A stretch of DNA of 64,000 bases, taken from assembly GCA_021234155.1 (NCBI GenBank), contig JAJEKV010000001.1, forward strand, positions 24,911,189-24,975,188. Reading direction: 5' to 3'. Both the position numbers and the translations under genes were made by a program. This document shows positions 1 through 12,508 of this stretch, one piece after another. How positions within the stretch are numbered: the first letter of the stretch is position 1; each line of letters opens with the position of its first letter. Source of the stretch: Isoetes taiwanensis (lineage: Eukaryota > Streptophyta > Lycopodiopsida > Isoetales > Isoetaceae). The notes under the pieces were generated by a model. It was not told the DNA's origin, did not search any database, and worked only from the letters and a program-made list of their open reading frames with translations.

Positions 1-17
1 GCACAATTAGAAAAAAG

Positions 18-136
18 TTAGCGTGAATAATTGATTGCTTGAATTAACACGCCTGGCGTACGGTCTTCCCGCCAGACATGACATGTATATGGTATATATG
101 GAGAATATTGCATTTCATGCAATAAATTCTCACGGC
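18..136. repeat. Hairpin-ended ~115 bp repeat, copy 1
   Basis: Begins TTAGCGTGAATAATTGATTG and ends GCAATAAATTCTCACG. The two ends are imperfect inverted repeats of each other (CGTGAATAATT against AATTCTCACG). A second copy in the same orientation lies at 1253-1360, so the pair brackets about 1.1 kb that contains an acidic ORF. The copies share their ends and an AACACGCC block but differ in the middle. This may be a small MITE present twice, or the direct terminal repeats of one small element. Confidence 0.55.
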
Positions 137-528
137 ATTTTATTCCATTTATTGCATTCGAAAAAATAGAATTTAGAAATTTTATATAGGCTACATTAAA
201 AATGATTTTAAAGGCAAAATTATGAAGGCTAAAAAATGACTTGTAAGGTTGGGGAATTGTTTTAGGTCGTATAGGAAAATTTCCTATGGTTACTGTGACG
301 AATCAGAGATTTCTCATGTGGTTGATTTATAGTGTTCCCGAGACTTTGTTGAGACAAAATTTGCAGATACAAAATTCTAGAGAGACAAAATTTTAGAGAA
401 AACAGCTTGGAGCCAAAATAATTGGAGAATACAGGTTTGATTTTATCCAAAAAATTTATGTACGTAAAAAAGCTTTTTTGAAAAAAGCGTTTGAAGACAA
501 AGTTTATGAAGAAAACCGTTTGATTTCA

Positions 529-1198
529 TTAAAAACAGTTGTATGTACTGGATGCCCGAAGGCTTGGAAGCAGCTGTCCAAGGCTTTTCACACAATTCTG
601 AAAAAAAAAAAATGCCCTGAGGCGTCCAAAACTTCGTAAGAATGGAAACAAAAATGGGCCGCCTCCCGGGATCTCATCACTCTTCTTCCACGCTTGCAAC
701 AAAGAAGAAAGAAAGGTGTTAGAAAAGAAAGAAAGGTGCAAAAACAAAAAACAAAAAGAAATCACATGCAAACCTGGTTCATCTCTTAACCACTCCAAAA
801 ACTGGTCGAATTGTCGACCTTCTTCCGAATCCTCCTCCTCCTCCTCCTCCTCCTCCTCGATTTCATTCTCCTTTTTGGTCAAGCCAACCCCGAAGCCGAG
901 GCGGTTTTCATGCTCTTGGGAGGACATCTCCTCCTCTTCCTCCAACTCCTCCTCTTCCTCCTCTTCCTCCTCTTCAGAATCAGAGGAATCAGAGGAGCTC
1001 AACTCCTCCTCTTCCATAACGAAATCAGAATCATCCTCTGAATCGGAATCAGAGGAGAATTGGGAAAGAAAATCAATGAGGGGGGGGAATTGAGCGGGTT
1101 CTTCAACCCGACGTCTCTTTGAGGAGACCTCGGGTTCTTCATGAAGGTCGAAGGCCCGAGGGTCAACGCCTTCATGGCGGGCGAAAAAAAAAATGGGG
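529..1198 (-). CDS. Acidic Glu/Ser-rich hypothetical protein exon, partial
   Basis: I do not recognise this protein. The frame is open well upstream of the first internal methionine (about 1017). It reads FARHEGVDPRAFDLHEEPEV, then a basic KRRR patch, then LIDFLSQF, then two long Glu/Ser runs. After EWLRDEPG it turns abruptly hydrophobic, and a GT at about 773 could be a splice donor, so the true exon probably ends near 774. The charged runs are encoded by GGA/TCC microsatellite, so antisense serine-rich frames are artefacts. It sits between two direct copies of a hairpin-ended repeat and could belong to a mobile element. It could also be a nuclear acidic protein fragment. Confidence 0.35.
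828..974. repeat. TCC-rich microsatellite tracts
   Basis: Two interrupted (TCC)n / (TCCTCT)n tracts, near 828-858 and 929-974. They encode the Glu runs of the minus-strand ORF and spurious Ser or Leu runs on the plus strand. Confidence 0.8.
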
Positions 1199-1252
1199 AC
1201 GTAATGGAGGTCTTGAGAGCGTGAACCGGATTTATATAGGGTTAATTAGCTC

Positions 1253-1360
1253 TTAGCGTGAATAATTTATTGCCTCAAATAACACGCCAGCGCATCACGA
1301 AATTCCATAACTATATTATCTAGTCTAGGGTATATTATTATGGATAATAAATTCTCACGT
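1253..1360. repeat. Hairpin-ended ~110 bp repeat, copy 2
   Basis: Starts TTAGCGTGAATAATTTATTG and ends GATAATAAATTCTCACG, in the same orientation as the copy at 18-136. The ends are complementary (CGTGAATAATTTATT against AATAAATTCTCACG), as in a MITE. Confidence 0.55.
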
Positions 1361-1643
1361 CTATTAGTTATATGTCTTTTTCAGAATCATATATCCAAAT
1401 TTTCGATAATTAAAATTTGGATATATTTATATAAATGTCATTTCCTTTGTTGTTGCCATGAAAATTCTTGTTTTAAATGATTTCGCTTTTACGCCCATTG
1501 TTATTATTATATTAAACCTATTTCCAAGGAATTTCTTGCTTTTAAAAAATTTGATTTACCTCTACATATTCCATAAATGTAATGCATTTTTTATCTTATG
1601 GTGTAATAATTTTTTCTTACTCATTGACTAAAAAGGGTGCAAT

Positions 1644-4530
1644 TTGCCTAGGGTCAATGGTGCCCCTCCAACTCAAGATGGTGAAAAGAGCAATATCAAT
1701 GAAAAACCAACTCCTAGCAAGAATGTTGAAGAAAAACAATTAGTCCTCTATAGTAGGGTGCAATGGAGGAACAAGAAGGTGAGAATCATACACAAGTGCA
1801 ACAAGGAAATAGTAGGCCAAGGAGTCATTGTGCTAGCAGATCCTGGTCAAGTCGTTAATGATGAAAGGCTAGGGAAGACAATATTGGTATTGCAATTTCG
1901 ATGTTGGAAGACAACCGAAAGGTAAAGGTTTGGGTGACAAGGAATGTTTTGGTTGTGTCAAGCAATTGGAGGTTCCTTGCATCATGGCATGGCCTATAAG
2001 TAGTGTTCAATTTGTGGAGGATTATATTTTTCCGAGCCTCGAGGTTGTTGGGGACAATGATTGTCTTGATATTGATCCATTGGCGCTTGGAACTCTAAAC
2101 CTAGGCAAAAGGGGAGAAGTATCGGTTGCCGACATTATCCTAGCAAAAGAGCCAAGTTGATTAGTGACACCAAACGTGAGACAATGGTGAAGGTTAGGGG
2201 CTCAGATTGTTGTTGAGTGATTGTATGCAATTCTTCACAATAGAACAATTGGTGGAAGCAAGAGCCACTTTTCAAGAGTACACCGTTGATGAGAGGAGGA
2301 CCTACATGTACACAATCTTGAGCATGCACTTCAAGATGAAAGAAACCCAAACAGAAAAAAGATACCCTTTGCTAGGCAAATGGATATGTGCAAAAGCATG
2401 GCGTAGTATCCATGCAATTCCAACTTCTTCATGGCATAATTGGCAAAAAAAAAAAAAGTGTGAGGGGAACATGATTGCTTTACATGGAAATAATGGTTTG
2501 TTGAGACCAATGCCTAGGACCCTCGGCTGCAAGGGAGATATTTGAAATATATTGATTTCAATGCGAGTCTATGCCACACAAAAAAGCGTAAGGGATGAAA
2601 AGGGAAGAGCAAATTGTTGAGAAAAGGTTGCCATCACATTGTACTCAAAAGAGTATTTTGGAAGAAGTGAATTCCCTACTTCGAAAATTGGGAATTCTTC
2701 CAATATCCCAACCTAGCTTTAGTAGGTTATGGAAGAAGCATTTCAATCATGTCACCATAGCAACTTCAAACAACTTTGCAAAGTGCAATTTATGTGCTAA
2801 GTTGAAGGAGACTCTTGATAAGACTGTGGCAACCTAGTCAAAGGGCTAGGATAAGGGGAGCATATGAAGGACCATATGACTGACCAACTATCATGTAGAT
2901 CATGTTATTGGATGTGGAGGACTTTATCCGCATTGGAACCCAATAACTATTTATGTATTATACATGACAAGATGGACCAGCAAAAGACTTGTCTTCCACA
3001 ATTCAAGTACATACCAAAGTCATGTGGAAGATCATACCCTTTTACGATCTCAATGATCAAAATCTTGCATGGGCGTAATCAAACCTACTATGGCCATTTT
3101 AGTTTGGAGTTGTGGAGTGATGGTCCGTTTTTCATATTGGGAGTCGGTGTTTGAGAAACTATGAAAATGGATACAATGGTCACCTCCAGGACCTTACAGC
3201 TAGCCAGGCACTACATAGAGCATTGTTAGATGGAAACCCTAACAATATTGAAAAGTTCAGCAAGGCAAGGTTTAGGAAGCATGGGTCTAATGAACATGTT
3301 GGAGCTTCAACTTCACGTGCTAAACCTCAAGATCTACCCAAAAGGTTTCTCTTGCAACTTGATAATTGTGTTGGCCAAAATAAGAACAGGTGGATGTTTT
3401 CTTTCCTATCCTACTTAAATTTGTGGGGATATTTGAAAGAGTTAATTTAGGGTTTCTTATGCCCTAGCATACCCATGAGGATGTGGATGCATTATTTGGC
3501 AAATATAGTTGTATAACGAAGCGAGCAAACAAGGACCAACTTTCCTAGGCTAATGGAAATCTTGCATGAATGCACTACTCCAAACCCTATAGCTTCTCTC
3601 ATAGAAGAAGTGCCCGATTGGAAGAGCTTTGTGGATGGTTATACATTGGATCTTGAAGGTCATTCCAGGCCTCTGCAGTTCACTTTTTGGGTGAGAGATG
3701 GGATTCCAATCTTCCAATGGAAGATGAGACCTTCAGAGGATGAGTGGAGAGGAGGGGAGAAAATATGGCGTAGAGATGAGAATGGCAAGCCTATGATACC
3801 TCTAGGTCAACCAAAAGCTTTAAAACCTACTGAAGAAGTGAAGCAATTGGGATTGACTAAGGAAGGAATCCAAGACTATATAAAGCATTGGCAAACCAAT
3901 CCGAGATGACACCAACCGCCCTTGGTGGCTTCTTGGAAGAAGGTGATTAACCCGTTGGGGAGATAGACACATCCTCGGATGAATTGAAAGAAGGGTGGTT
4001 GCCTAAGACTAGGTGGAAGACCTTAGCAGTCTTGAGGATTTTGATGACACCGTAAGTAGCATTCGCAAGCAATATGCTCCTCCTCCTTCCTCGACAAACA
4101 CTATGTTGGTCCTAAGAACAATAGGCCAAAGTTTCTAGGCATGGATGCTTATGAACCTTCCACCGACTTGGAATGCCACCAATTTGTGGTAGTAAAGCCA
4201 TCAGATTTAGATACATATCCAAAGGTGGTTGGGGTTCACTATCTCGATATTTGCAAAGAAGAAGGTAATATTAACTTCAACCATGTGCGGGTGGAATGGT
4301 GGTGTCCAAAGGCATCAGTTGACCAACGTTATCGGATAAAAGAAAGGTACTCGATTGTTGGACAAAGAGATGGAGGAGAAACCGAAAGATCCCGATCTTT
4401 GGCTAGACTATGAAAGTGTTTTGTACTCATGGACTCCAAACACTATTCCAGCTAGAAATGCGAGAATTACAATACCTCAGGATGTCAGGAAGAAGGCTAT
4501 GATATCATTGGGGGTGCTTGAAGAAAGTTG
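1644..4530 (+). pseudogene. Decayed DDE-like transposon protein (RNase H-like fold suspected)
   Basis: One long gene broken into several plus-strand frames, with frameshifts and stops near 1925, 2160, 2545, 2835, 3154, 3450 and 3910. Readable blocks in order are a Cys-containing N-terminal part, IIHDKMDQQKTCLPQFKYIP (about 2967), LQLDNCVGQNKNR (about 3355), HEDVDALFGKY (about 3470, read across a frame change), SLIEEVPDWKSFVDGYT (about 3595) and a C-terminal block ending near 4410. The order Asp-rich HDKMD, then QLDNxxGxNKNR, then HEDVDALFG matches a family of large transposon-associated proteins common in mosses, ferns and some animals. I believe it is catalogued as DUF7869, but I am not certain of that name. 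It is clearly non-functional. No terminal repeats could be assigned. Confidence 0.6.
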
Positions 4531-6940
4531 AATAACTATGTAAATTTTTGTTATCACGTTTTTATGATATGGTGCTATATTGTGAAATATTGACTATTTT
4601 GTAAATAACATGATATTACGTTTTCATAATTTTGAGGTGAAATGTGTGAATTTGAATATGCTACTAAAAACATGCAATATGAAATTTGTCCCAAAATTAA
4701 GACATAAACCCAATTTAATTGAATGATGGTTTCTGAAATAAGATCCCTCCACAATATCTTGTTCAAAAGTTCCATAACCCTCCAGAATATTATGCATCTA
4801 TTTGCCAAGAGACTGTTCCTAAGAGAAAACATCATGAGTGTTGTGTCTTTCACAAAAGAGGCAACAGGCAGAAGACAAAAACATCAAAAGCAGCCATGCA
4901 AAGGTGCGGGAATGGAAAGCAGATATTGCCTACATTGCTAAACAGCTCAAGGGCTTTAGCCACACCATCTGGTCTATAAAGCAGATGACAAAAGTTCTTA
5001 TAGAGAAGAAAGTGCAATAACAAAGCAAATATGAAAAGAAGAAATAATCTAGTGGAGCTTACTTGGCTAATCATGAATCTTCAAAGATGTGGGCTTACTC
5101 TGTCGAAAACAGTAAGGGCAAGCTAGCAACATTCAAAGATTCAAGCAAACATCTCCGCAACTGCTAGCATTGGCATACAAAAAAATGCTCCTGTATCTGA
5201 GCTTCTCTAAAAACGGAAAAGGGGAGTTAGTCGCAGGGCAGAAAATATCAACTACAGTACTGGCAGAAACAACTACAACGATACAAAAATAAGAAATCGC
5301 ATAGATCTATTCCAATTTCGTGCACAAATTCTGAGAAAACATGCAGGAAGCTTAACAAACCTAAAATGATCGCGTAAATGATTAGCTTGAAAGAAAGAAG
5401 ATTGGATTTTTGCAGTCCGGGAGTGTGTCCAGCCCATCTCGCCTTCTCTGCATGAATCTTGATAACACTGTGGCAAGTAAAATCATGGCTAACCATCAAA
5501 ATCTTGGCCATGGATGGCCACAAACAACAATCCAAAATGGAAACAAAAAACATGCACAACACATACAAACGTAAGAATAATCATGGCCAAATGCAAACCA
5601 ACATGAAACAAACTGCTTTTCTTAGAACATTAGCATAGCTAACTAACAACTATGGATACATTCCATATTAAGCATCGACACCCAAGAAGATGTAAAGGAA
5701 GTTTTACCGTCTGGGATGTATTCTGTCAGTCATGAATTATTCACACCATAAACCTTTGTGATGCATTCTGACAGCTAAATATCTATTCAGTTATGATGCA
5801 CAGATGTCCAGGCAAGCAGGCTATGAAATGAAAGAAGATTTGACCTCTTTCGACATTTTAGCAGAACCGTAGTTCAGCTTGGCAATGCAAATCTGGTGAT
5901 TGGGCTGCACTAAAACATCAAAGGACAAGGCCGAAGGTAGCAACTGCCAGTATAAACAACCTTACCATAAACAACATGCCAGTATTGGTGGCCTGCTTTC
6001 CCCACGCATCATAGTTTGGCAGAGTCATCAATTCCTGCAAAAAGATGATCTCCGCATATATCAAAAGCCCGACTTCCTTCAACATCGTAGCATGAGTAAA
6101 AAAAAGAAGCTTACCACAGGTGCATTTGCCAATCGGGGGTTCCATTTTTGCAAGCAAAAAAGGCAAGTAAAAATTCCTGTGTGTTTGATGGCATGATAAA
6201 TAGCGCACATAGTCCCAACTAGAGCACTGCCACTTAAATATAGCCCATGTCCTTGCTGTTCTTAAGCCTAAACAATTGTCTCAAGTTCGAATCATTATTC
6301 CAAATTAACATCACAGATAAACCGAAATCAATGTGTTCCAAGAACCTATTTTGGCTTTGCATATTTATCCGCATTATCTAAAAAGTGGCTACATACCATA
6401 GATTTATCTATCATACGTGCATGTGATTGCAGACCACATATAGATGGTTTCGCTCCATTCTTAGATCTTTTCTCGACCATATCGCAGCTTTTACGATTGG
6501 TGAGCATACAAGAATCAATCGGGTCTACCTTTAAGTCTTCATCAAGCTTTCATCAATGGCAAAGGGCATCTTAGTTGCAAAAGGCAATCCCTTTACATTT
6601 AGTTCTCCTACAGTGGTGTTGGCAACAAGAAAGGATCTGCATTTCAAAAGTAATCCTCAGGTAGATCCGGGCACCGCCTCTGCGGTTGATCAACATGGCA
6701 AGTGATGCGGTCATATCATCGCCGCATGCATCTTGCCTCACATATCTTCTGCCATATATGAGCGAGAGACAATCTGAATGAAGTGTAGTTGGAACCCCCA
6801 ATAGATCTTAACCTTGTTTATCTCTGCTCACAAAGTTGAAGCATCTTACAACCAAAGGTTCTGGACGGTCTTTGGCTCGAAACGCTCAACACATCGATTT
6901 CGGTTGAATCCCTCTGGACCGTCTACCATTTGATGTGCAT
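4531..6940. other. Intergenic stretch with no recognisable gene
   Basis: AT-rich sequence with only short open frames, none resembling a family I know. The downstream half could be decayed intron or flank of the TIR1/AFB fragment, but I found no further TIR1 exon in it. Confidence 0.5.
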
Positions 6941-6949
6941 ATACAAACC

Positions 6950-7575
6950 CTAAACTGATACCTCCACATGCAAATCTGGTAATCTGCTCCATAGATTATA
7001 GACTTTAGGGTTCATAGACAGATAAAACATATCAAGAAAGCGAAAGAATCCATAATTGGATGAATAAAAGGGAGCTTTCCGGCGTCCATAGCTGGGTAGC
7101 ATTATAGTCACCTGTTTGGATGAGCTGAGCGGTAAAGAAAGAAGGGCAAAAATCTCCCAAATCGTCAAGAGTTGCATAGTGAGATTAAGGGAGATGAGAT
7201 TATGCCCTAGAGGGTATAAGGAAGGGATAAACATGTGCTCAACTCGCCAGAACCCTGACAAAGAAGTAAGACCTGTGCATCTTCCTAATGCAGTCTCAAG
7301 TTCTGCATATTTGGACCATTGAACTTCCTGAGTATATGATCCAGTGCCAAGATCTGTAAGCTGAGGAGCCCTAATCGATAATCTCTGTAATTGTTCCAGA
7401 GAGACCTCTTTGTTTAGTCTTAGCTTCTTCAACGAGCTGCACCTTGCCACCAGATTTTCTAACGCTTCAAAATTTACTTCACTGTGTATGCAGGCAAAAT
7501 TTAGAGATACTAAAGAGTTGCACGTCTCTGGAAAGCAGTATGGTAAACAAGATTCCAGGAAGAAGCATTATGCGA
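6950..7575 (-). pseudogene. TIR1/AFB auxin-receptor F-box LRR fragment
   Basis: Reads NSLVSLNFACIHSEVNFEAL, then ENLVARCSSLKKLRLNKEVS, then LEQLQRLSIRAPQLTDLG, then YAELETALGRCTGLTSLSGF and a SLYPLGHNLISLNLT block. This is the consecutive leucine-rich repeat series of the middle of plant TIR1/AFB auxin receptors, which act in nuclear SCF ubiquitin ligases. The F-box, the rest of the LRR solenoid and the C-terminus are missing. Past about 7130 the frame turns into unrelated sequence. The upstream limit abuts a repeated element end at 7625-7760, so this looks like a captured or truncated copy rather than a working gene. A decayed single exon of a large-intron gene is the alternative. Confidence 0.8.
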
Positions 7576-7624
7576 CCATGGAGCCTTGCCAGTTACCCGG
7601 TTCGCTTCAAGAAATCAGACATCG

Positions 7625-7760
7625 AAGCTGACCGCCAGTTTACACGAAATAGGAGGTTTTTAGCAGTCACCAGCATATCCTAGGGATATTCAAGAATATA
7701 CCTAGGATATGCCAAAAGCCCACATAAACAAGGGTTTGCCCCTAGGGGCAACCCAAAAAT
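7625..7760 (-). repeat. Dispersed repeat with GGGTTGCCCCTAGGGG core, copy 1
   Basis: The reverse complement of this segment matches 27705-27835: the GGGTTGCCCCTAGGGG core, ACCCTTGTTTATGTGGG, CATATCC..TATATTC blocks, TGCT-AAAAACC and GTAAACTGGCGGT follow in the same order. The core TTGCCCCTAGGGGCAA is a perfect 16 bp palindrome here. A third copy of the core alone is at 31607-31647. It probably marks the end of a mobile element. Confidence 0.6.
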
Positions 7761-10700
7761 GTACCAGAAGAAAAGAGGTTGAGCACACATCCATGCGAAA
7801 GAAACTTCTCCACAATATAATAAGCAAAATATGATTTCATATGAGGCTTAAAGAGCACATTGCCATTCATTCCTATCAAACGATATATGAACTTGGCTGT
7901 GAACATGATGGAGCGATGGTTCTTATATTTTTTATCAGTCTTTTCACATCACCGATGGTGGCTTCATTGGGAGGTGTTGCCCCCAAAGGGCAACATACTA
8001 ACTGTTGGTTCATGTATTGAAGTTAGGTCAAGTCATTTTGGAAGAATTAGATCAAAGAAGAGCTTGGTAATCAACATTGATGTGGAGGTCAAACAACATC
8101 AATCTTCAAAGGTCAACACAAATATTCAAGGTCAACTCCCATGGAAGATACTCCATTTGAGGTCAAAGGTAGTCAAAGGATGCTTTATGAGATTCTGGGT
8201 TGAGAAGATTGGAAGATGCTTTTTGAAGATTGGAAGACAAAGTTTGGAAGACTCCAGGGTATTTGATTCCACCTCCTAGCCATTTTTTGTCCATATTCTT
8301 ACCCCCATTTTGAAAATTTCCTAGTCATATTTCCCTTATATCTATATCCCCCCTTGCTCACCTTTTTGCCAATCACACCATGCTTTGCCTAAATCCTTTT
8401 TTTCTAATGCCTTTTGCCTCTCCCAAAAGATGATCTTCCCATTTCATATTCTTTTTCTCATTTTTATTCCCCATGTCACACCCTTGCAAATGCCCCTCTA
8501 GTCTAATTCTTGTTTGTAATTTCTTATACCCCTTTTGCTTCACCCACCATTGTACCTTAAGTATCCATGTTACCCATATACCCCATGGAATATTCCAAGC
8601 ATGGTATCTAGACCTAGCATATTCCCAAGAAATTAGGGTTGCCATTGCCTCAAATGATCAAAACTTCTCAACTATTTTATGGGGCACCTTTTAAACCATA
8701 GCCTAGCTTTTCAAAATTTCGAAATACAGCATATTCCGAGTTTATACTCCAAAAAATACGGCCACCATATCGCGAGATTTCTGGAAAAATACAGTTGAAC
8801 AACCCTAAACCTGGAAACTTGCTCGAATCACGCCGGAATTGGATTCTTAAGCTATAAAAACTACCTATTCTTGGATTCCCGCTCATAAGCATCTCATTAA
8901 GCCTAAAATTAAGTCCTAAGATGCCAGAATCATCAAATCTAAACCTGTATACCGGGGAAACAATGACAGAAGTTTTTTGAAGGCCCAGACGCATCAAACC
9001 TCAACATTGATACATGTTGAGCATGATCTGAAGACGTTTATGAAGTATCTGAGCATTCCACAGTTCGATTTGAGAAAATTGGACTGATTATCCTACTATG
9101 ATATTATTACATGACCTTTTGAGATCTTCTGATGATTGATTTATGTTCTTATGACCTACATCTATCTTGTATTACTTTCATATCAATGGAAATTGCCTGC
9201 CAAGTGCCAAAAAGTTTGACTGTCATATTCTTTTAGCATTCTAGCCATGAAAACATTTTTACAGTAAGATATTCTACAACCTTTTCTTGCATATGACCAT
9301 TTGCCCCTCATTTCCAATCATATTTGCACCTGTGTGCACAAAAAGTTCGAGAAAAAACCATTCCAAACTCAAGTTATCATTTTTTGCATTCTGTCTGATA
9401 CAATTTTAGACTGTTATCCACAAAACAGTGCCAAAAAAATAGTCTTAGTGATTCAAAATAAGATTTGAGTGCATGCCCCACACCTTTGAGACCCATACTT
9501 CATCTCAGTTTTGGAATTTCTCAAAAATTCCCTCTGCAACTCAAGTTACAAAATTCTGAGATCTGTCTGTGGCTTTGACAAAAAATTGACTCAACTTTGA
9601 GATCGAATATCTTGCAGACTAGAACTCAGACTTGGTCAAGATCTTTTCCCTTTCATGCCTATAACTTTTCTACATTAGTCACAATCATTTGACCTTGAAA
9701 CATATTATGTTTTACCATTCTCTTGATAATTATCTATACTAAATCAAGAAAATAAGATAATCATGTGTGTCCTAGTGTGTATAATTTAAAAGTTTAGGTG
9801 ACAACACTATGCAACATATAATTGTGGTTTTTGTAACATCTATCTTATATAGAATTTTGCAACAGGTCAATTCATTTTCTAGCTTCAACACGGACAACCA
9901 GTTATGAGTTGGCTGAAGGTGAAAATGCAGATGCATATATTGTTGCTTCCATGTGCTGAACGATGATTAATACTTGAATTGCTAATACCGAGTCGTAGAT
10001 ATATGATGTATATTACAAGCTTGTGTCTATACACAAAAGATTGTCCTTGGGCTGGAAACCTGAAATAACATTTGCTCTTCTAGATTTTAGGCAATTCTCC
10101 TGTGTTGACCAACCATAGAGGAGTTTAGAAACCTGTAAGTTCATATGCCTGCTAGTTCATTGAAGTAATGGTAAATCTTCTATAAATGTTGCAATCACAT
10201 AATGTATACAATGTGGCATGGTAATACATCTATAGTATTTATAGAAGCAAAAAAATGGTCAAGAGTGTTTATGGGTTCGCCTTTATGAAGCTTTTGTCAA
10301 TAGAACCTCAATATCCTGACCTGATTTATACTAGCTTGTTATGAGCGCATTTCCTTGAACATGTTCTATCTAGGGATACGTAATAAAGATTCGACAGACA
10401 TCTTGTTAGAGATCGGACAAGCAATTGAGTTGAAGAATGCTTAAGAAGATCATGCCAATAAAAACGAAATGGTACAGGCCATGTGATATTCTAACCACAG
10501 TTCAAGAAATCAAGATGGTGTCAAATCCCATTTTCCACATCATACTATGATTATGCAACCATAGCCGTGAAGTCAAGCTATGATTACAAACTGCTACAAA
10601 CTTATTATTTTGTACATGGGGCATCCTATAATGCCAATTGCAAACCTGCTTTCTAAATTGAAAAATAAAAATGTTCCAATTTGTGCAATCTTGTGTTATA

Positions 10701-12500
10701 GTGTAGTTGTATTTGAATGGCAGGACAAGGAAAGGTGGTACAAATGCATATGCCTAAGATATATGAGCCCCTAATATAGCCTATAAAATAGGCACATAAG
10801 ATACTTCAGTATCTACTTCATCAAATTGGGTTTTTTTCAACTTTAATTGGAAATTCGAGACCTTTAGAAATTTAAAATGCCCCATGCATTGTTCTAGTGC
10901 CCTTTTGTAAATATGCAGTGGTGCAACCTTAAACTAGGGAAACCCCAGGGAAATGCGAGATCAAGATCGAGATGCGAGAAATGTTTATTAAACATTGTGA
11001 TTTTTTTTTCCTTTTCTAAATACCATTTTTTCTCTACATAAGGTTAGGTGCACAAACTCAAGTATAAGATCGGGTAAGTGTATGGAAAAATTAAGACAGT
11101 CCGTAAGTACATCTACAGAAGGGGGCAGGGAAACTGGCTTTTCCTATCTACATATGTAGGGATTTTCCACCTCCAAAAAGTCATATACATGTGTTTTTTG
11201 GTGACCCCTTGCACGCAGATGAGATATCCCTGTAGGTGAGACCCCCGAGCAAGCCACATGCCTAATTATCTATATACAGATCAAAAGGGGTGGTAATGTT
11301 TCTATTGGAAGCTATGAGGAGACGGATTAAATAAAAAGTGCATAAAAGAACAATGGTACTTTGTCACTGGCATCTTTATTAATAGAAGTGAAACCAAGGT
11401 TATTCTTAAGCAGCCAAAATTGAATTTGCGGTTCTTCTTGCCAAATCAAATAGGAAAGAAGACTATGTTACCTCCTGTTGACCCTCAACCTGGCTAGAGA
11501 GTCAAACACAAGGAACTTATGCTCAAGTTGGGATTAGAACCTCCAGATCACTTAAGGTGATCAGTCTACACAAGAATTTTTTAAAGAAAAAAGCTCAAAT
11601 ATCAAGTACTCATACCTTTCCCAATTCGAGAATAAGGAGCCTTCACTCAAATCGATGTAGTTCTCATAGGTGGATCTATAGCTGGAAAGACTCTTTGTGG
11701 GGTTGCAAACAATAGAGGATCAGTTGCTGGTCTAGGAAGTTACCTTTGCAGGTTGCAAAGCAATGAAACTATATCTTGTCAAACATGACCAGAATAAAGC
11801 TGCTTTCCAGTATACTTTGCCTGCAGCAATGATACGGTGTGTATCTAAGGAATAAAGTTTATGAATTGAACATTTCAAAACCGCTACAAACTTGCCTGTG
11901 TTTGCAAGATATAGAAGATAGCACAAGTCTGCCTCTTTCCTTGAGAATGCGGACTGCAAAATAGATGATTGTCAAAGCATCTTCACACTAGGTATACAAT
12001 TCCATAAGCTTTATGCACATTTTGACCTTAGTGTTTCCACTGCTTTTGCAAAATGGCCCTGACCTCCATCAGGTAGGCCATCTCTGATTATACCTATAAT
12101 GACAACATATTCAACTATGTAATAAACCATAACATATTTCTAGCCAAACTACAAAAGAGTTAAATAGTTGAGAATCAAGACTATTACCCTCCAAATAGCA
12201 ATAGCTTCAGTATTTTTAAGCTCCATTGGATCAGGAGGTACAGAGAGCATAAAATTTCCATCCTCTTGTACATGTGTCCTCTAAGAGCATAGATGTGAAT
12301 GTCGTAAAAACCATAAACCTGAAAAAAATCATGAATTTCAGAATGTTATCACAGGTTCACAAGTACAACACAAATATGCAAATGTACAACAATTTTACTC
12401 ACCTCAATCTGAATCGTTTAACGCCATTATCAAATGAAATTTACCCATGTATGTCAGTTCCAAAAATCAATTCTTTAAGAGCAATAAATAGAAATCTCAT
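7761..12500. other. Long gene-poor stretch
   Basis: No gene is recognised over 4.7 kb. There is a GTTGCCC..GGGCAAC hairpin near 7978-7996. The part at 8040-8300 has AAGGTCAA-type repeats similar in style to 33900-34500. Open frames at 7860-8279 and 8677-8997 have no recognisable motif and the composition of non-coding DNA. Confidence 0.45.
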
Positions 12501-12508
12501 TATCAATG

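Noticed and set aside
716-1093. Serine-rich and leucine-rich open frames on the plus strand
   Set aside because: They are by-products of the TCC microsatellite; the minus-strand reading has non-repetitive coding-like sequence on both sides.
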